Shown here: piece after piece, positions 61,381 to 64,000 of the stretch | Layout of the letters: the number at the start of each line of letters is the position of its first letter | How positions within the stretch are numbered: the stretch's first letter is position 1 | NCBI RefSeq assembly: GCF_001512295.1 | Contig: NZ_LNUP01000015.1 | Span: 1 to 64,000 of the forward strand | DNA length: 64,000 nt | Source: Pseudomonas sp. EpS/L25 | GTDB taxonomy: Bacteria; Pseudomonadota; Gammaproteobacteria; Pseudomonadales; Pseudomonadaceae | Reading direction: 5' to 3' | Position numbers and translations under genes: made by a program | The notes under the pieces: generated by a model | The model's input: only the letters and a program-made list of their open reading frames with translations | Databases searched by the model: none | What the model was told of the DNA's origin: nothing

Positions 61381-63062
61381 TGGTCTCGCCCATGCCCTTG
61401 ACCCCGCGTAGCGCGCCGTTCACCGCGCTACCGGCGGCCAACCGCCTGCGCTGGGAAAGCCTGTTGCTCGGGGTGGTCGCCACCCTGATGTTCACCCTCG
61501 GCATCTGGAACCAGGCGCCCCAGGGCTTCGACGGCCGCTGGGCAATGTTCCTCAATGAAATGTTTCGCCACGGACCGGCCTTTTTCCCCACCACCTATGG
61601 CCAGCCCTACCCGGACTATCCGGCCACCGCCACCTGGCTGAGCTGGCTGGCAGCGCGGGTGATCGGCGCGCCCAACCACCTGGCCAACGTGCTGCCCACC
61701 GCCCTGGCCTCGGCCGCGGTGCTGGCACTGACCTATCGCCTCTTGGCCGACACTCGCCGCACCTGGGCCCTGCTCACGGTGCTGCTGGTGGCCCTGACCC
61801 CGCAGTGGCTGGAAAAGGCCCGCGCCGTCTGCCTGGATCAGCTGGTCGCCCTGGTGGTGCTGAGCTGCTTCTATCTGCTCTATAGCGCCGACCGCGACGA
61901 TCGTTCGCTGCGCCGGCTGCTGGTGCTGCCGCTGTTCGCCCTGGGCTTCGCCATCCGTGGTCCGCTGGGGCTGATCGAACCCTGCGGCGTGGTCTGCCTC
62001 TACTGGCTGGTGGTGGCCTGGGGTGAGCCGGCGCGGCGTACCTTCGCCCTGCAGCGACTGGTCGGTTACGGCCTGGCGGGCCTGACGCTGCTCGGCCTCT
62101 GCTGGTGGACGTTGATCCAGCTGGCCCATTTCGAGGGCGGTGCGAGCTTCGCTGCCGAGGTCTGGCACATGCAGGTCAGCGGCCGACTGGACGAGAGCGG
62201 CAAGCCGTTCTGGTTCTACCTGCAACTGGGGCTGTATCGCTATCTGCCGGTGCTGCCCCTGGCGCTGCTGGTGCTCCTCGCCCAGCGGCGCAGCTTGCTC
62301 GCCTGGCCGCACACCGCCCAGCGGCGGCTGCTGCTGGCCCTGGCCGGTAGCGGTCTGCTGATCCTGGTCGGCCTGTCCATCCCGCACTTCAAGCGCGCCT
62401 ACTACGTGGTGCCCATGGTGCCCTTCCTGGCCGCCATCGCCGCCCAGGGGCTGTTGCGCGCCGAGGGCTGGTTCCGCCGGGGCGTGCCGGCCTATACGGC
62501 GCTGGTGCTGGCGCTGCCGACGCTGGCCCTGGTGGCCATGCTGGTCTGCCGGCATCTCTGGCAACGCCACGGCTACTGGCCGGACGTCTCCCTGGCGCTG
62601 CTGGTGCCGGTCTTCGTCACCCTGCAGATTGCCGCCCTGGTCACCTGGCGGCGCCTGAACGGTACCCGCCGACTGCTTGCCCTGAGCGCCCTGGCGCTGG
62701 CCGCCCAGTGGCTGATGCTGGTGACGGTGGTGGAGCCGGCGCAGGACCTGCAGTACGACAGCCGCGGCTTCGTCCAGCAGGTGGAAGGCCTGCGCCAGGC
62801 GCAGCCGGGCCCCCTGGTGTTCTTCGGCCTCGGCCAGGACAGCTGGGCGATCCGCTACATGATGAACCTGGACCACGACGAACAGCCGATCTTCATCGCG
62901 CGGTCCCAGGTCGCCGACCTGGCCCATCTGCCGTCCGGCGCCTGGGTCATCCTCGCCCGCGAGGATCGGGACCTGCTGGCCGGCACCCCGCTGGTGAATC
63001 AGCAGCCCGTGCTGGAGCGTCGTCTCAACGGCAATCCCTGCCTGGTGTATCGATTGCCATGA
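61380..63062 (+). CDS. ArnT-like GT-C glycosyltransferase (second copy type)
   Basis: A 560-residue polytopic membrane protein, translationally coupled to ugd (TGATG). Layout resembles ArnT/GT39-83: N-terminal helix, a first loop QGFDGRWAMFLNEMF and YPDYPATATWLSWLAARVIG, about 12 helices, SIPHFKRAYYVVPMVPFLA and a C-terminal soluble part. It keeps acidic residues in the first loop (Asp of FDGRW and YPDYP) but lacks the DESRYAQIA string of ArnT. It may transfer a sugar from a polyprenyl carrier to another envelope acceptor or modify ArnT activity. Function not established. Confidence 0.8.
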   Translation: MVSPMPLTPRSAPFTALPAANRLRWESLLLGVVATLMFTLGIWNQAPQGFDGRWAMFLNEMFRHGPAFFPTTYGQPYPDYPATATWLSWLAARVIGAPNHLANVLPTALASAAVLALTYRLLADTRRTWALLTVLLVALTPQWLEKARAVCLDQLVALVVLSCFYLLYSADRDDRSLRRLLVLPLFALGFAIRGPLGLIEPCGVVCLYWLVVAWGEPARRTFALQRLVGYGLAGLTLLGLCWWTLIQLAHFEGGASFAAEVWHMQVSGRLDESGKPFWFYLQLGLYRYLPVLPLALLVLLAQRRSLLAWPHTAQRRLLLALAGSGLLILVGLSIPHFKRAYYVVPMVPFLAAIAAQGLLRAEGWFRRGVPAYTALVLALPTLALVAMLVCRHLWQRHGYWPDVSLALLVPVFVTLQIAALVTWRRLNGTRRLLALSALALAAQWLMLVTVVEPAQDLQYDSRGFVQQVEGLRQAQPGPLVFFGLGQDSWAIRYMMNLDHDEQPIFIARSQVADLAHLPSGAWVILAREDRDLLAGTPLVNQQPVLERRLNGNPCLVYRLP

Positions 63063-63081
63063 CGACCAGGAGCTGGCCGCG

Positions 63082-63939
63082 CTAGCGGTCAGCTCTGCGC
63101 AGTTCCAGGATCCGACTGCGCCCCTGTTCGGCGACCAGGTAATGGCCGTCGCCACGGGCGATCAGGGTCTGGGCCGAGCGCAGGTGAGAGAGCACCGTGA
63201 CCAACTGGCCGTCGGGCTGCACCAGCAGGACGCGGGCGCCGTGGGTGGCGTCCTCGGTGATCCACAGGCCGTCGGCCGAGCACTGCACGAAGCCGGGAGC
63301 GTCGAGGCCCTCGGCGACCAGGGTGTCGGCGCCCTGGGGCTGCCATTGCTTGACCCAGCCCTTGGCCTTCTCGGTATAGAACAGCCGGCCATCGGGGCAA
63401 CGCGCCACGCCTTCGCCTTCCACCAGGCCGTCACGCAGCACCTCCAGTCGCCGCTGCGTGGGGTCATAGCTCAGCAGCCGGCCGCTGGGGCGGTCCTCGA
63501 TGGCATAGAGCAACTGGCCATCGGTGGCCACGCCCTCGACGTCGTTGCCCTGGAACAGCGGCTCGGCCCGACCGTCGCGCAGCCAGAACACCGGCAGCGT
63601 CCCGCCTTCCTGGCTGACCACCAGACCGCCCTGGAACATGACCAGGCCATCCGGCTTGGACAGTTCGCCCAGCACCGGCTGGCGCTCGCCGCTAGGCAGC
63701 AATCGCAACAGGCTGCCGCGGTGACTGGAGAACTCCTGGGTGACGAACAGGCTGCCATCGGCCTCCGGCGCGAGGGCGCTGACCATGGGGATGTCCACGG
63801 CGAATTCCCGGTAGGCCCAGCCCGGGGCGGCGCTGACCGGATGGAAATGCCGCCAGGCTGGATAGGCGAAGCCGAGCGCTACCACGGCGACGCCCAGCGC
63901 CAGCCCCTTGCCCCAACCCAGGCGTGAAAAACGTTGCAT
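63082..63939 (-). CDS. Exported beta-propeller (SMP-30/gluconolactonase-like) protein
   Basis: A 285-residue protein with one N-terminal membrane anchor or signal (about residues 10-27). The rest consists of repeated four-stranded blades with the pattern DGxLxxxxxGxVxR, for example PEADGSLFVTQEFSSHRGSL, DGLVMFQGGLVVSQEGG, ATDGQLLYAIEDRPSGRLL and SADGLWITEDATHGARV. It resembles SMP-30/NHL-type propellers but obvious metal-binding residues are not identified. It is convergent with the arn operon, 19 bases away, and is probably a separate unit. Confidence 0.7.
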   Translation of the reverse strand: MQRFSRLGWGKGLALGVAVVALGFAYPAWRHFHPVSAAPGWAYREFAVDIPMVSALAPEADGSLFVTQEFSSHRGSLLRLLPSGERQPVLGELSKPDGLVMFQGGLVVSQEGGTLPVFWLRDGRAEPLFQGNDVEGVATDGQLLYAIEDRPSGRLLSYDPTQRRLEVLRDGLVEGEGVARCPDGRLFYTEKAKGWVKQWQPQGADTLVAEGLDAPGFVQCSADGLWITEDATHGARVLLVQPDGQLVTVLSHLRSAQTLIARGDGHYLVAEQGRSRILELRRADR

Positions 63940-64000
63940 GGCGACCTCGCTAAGCGATGGAACGACCGCTCAGCCTAGCGGACAGGGCGTGAAGATTCCG

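Noticed and set aside
1-64000. tRNA or rRNA genes, prophage, integrase or insertion-sequence transposase
   Set aside because: No TTC-loop/CCA-type tRNA pattern, rRNA signature or transposase/integrase motif was recognised in the reading; fic and the arrays therefore lack an obvious mobile carrier in the window.

Overview
The window is a high-GC gammaproteobacterial chromosome segment that reads as Pseudomonas. Evidence: a GbdR-type regulator next to choline-binding proteins, the ampDh2 / GGEEF cyclase / dsbA / engB order known from P. aeruginosa PA5485-PA5492, an ErsA-type sRNA beside engB with an AlgU-type promoter, a zapB-zapA pair, and REP-like intergenic repeats. The species is not determined; the oryzihabitans group is only a guess.

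Layout. 1-3.1 kb: two choline/betaine binding proteins (one cut by the window edge) and gbdR. 3.1-8.5 kb: amidase, diguanylate cyclase, dsbA, engB, the ErsA-like sRNA, argC. 8.7-15.2 kb: DUF1127 protein, three tandem DUF2388 exoproteins with a DUF4105 protein, a YdgA-like protein, a 169-bp palindromic element and a P-loop kinase. 15.2-27.8 kb: a complete type I-F CRISPR-Cas locus with three arrays, cas6f-cas7f-cas5f-cas8f, cas2-3 and cas1, plus an oppositely oriented fic gene lodged between cas8f and cas2-3. 27.8-36.3 kb: SDR enzyme, 84-bp tandem repeats, Mg2+ P-type ATPase, GNAT protein, secreted protein, lipoproteins and a CsgG/DUF4810/DUF799 lipoprotein operon. 36.7-44 kb: LysR regulator, class III aminotransferase, a DctPQM TRAP transporter, esterase, HigBA-type toxin-antitoxin pair, I78 inhibitor lipoprotein. 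44.4-51.4 kb: porin-MFS-thiolase operon, TctDE-like two-component system, secreted chorismate mutase. 51.7-52.3 kb: zapB-zapA. 52.5-63.1 kb: the full arnBCADTEF-ugd lipid A aminoarabinose operon ending in a second ArnT-like GT-C enzyme, then a beta-propeller protein.

Most notable result. The 166-bp gap between cas8f (leftward) and fic (rightward) holds two degenerate copies of the CRISPR repeat that keep the 5-bp Cas6f hairpin. They flank a 13-nt mini-spacer. That mini-spacer matches a site 61 nt upstream, in the presumed fic promoter region, immediately 3' of a CC (the type I-F PAM). Over 17 positions there are only three mismatches, at 6, 12 and 14; positions 6 and 12 are the flipped-out, unread positions of type I-F crRNAs. 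This looks like a CreA/CreR-type crRNA-like antitoxin by which the Csy complex would silence a Fic toxin, so that loss of Csy proteins would release the toxin: a guard module for the CRISPR-Cas locus. The second repeat hairpin also abuts the fic ribosome binding site, which could allow a direct Cas6f effect on the mRNA.

Other points: the three arrays each have their own repeat-loop sequence but share leaders with two IHF-consensus sites and a T-tract at nearly fixed distances; an orphan NadS-type antitoxin lies between two arrays; two perfect 14-bp parS-core palindromes occur; and the arn operon is preceded by two 11-bp-period direct repeats.
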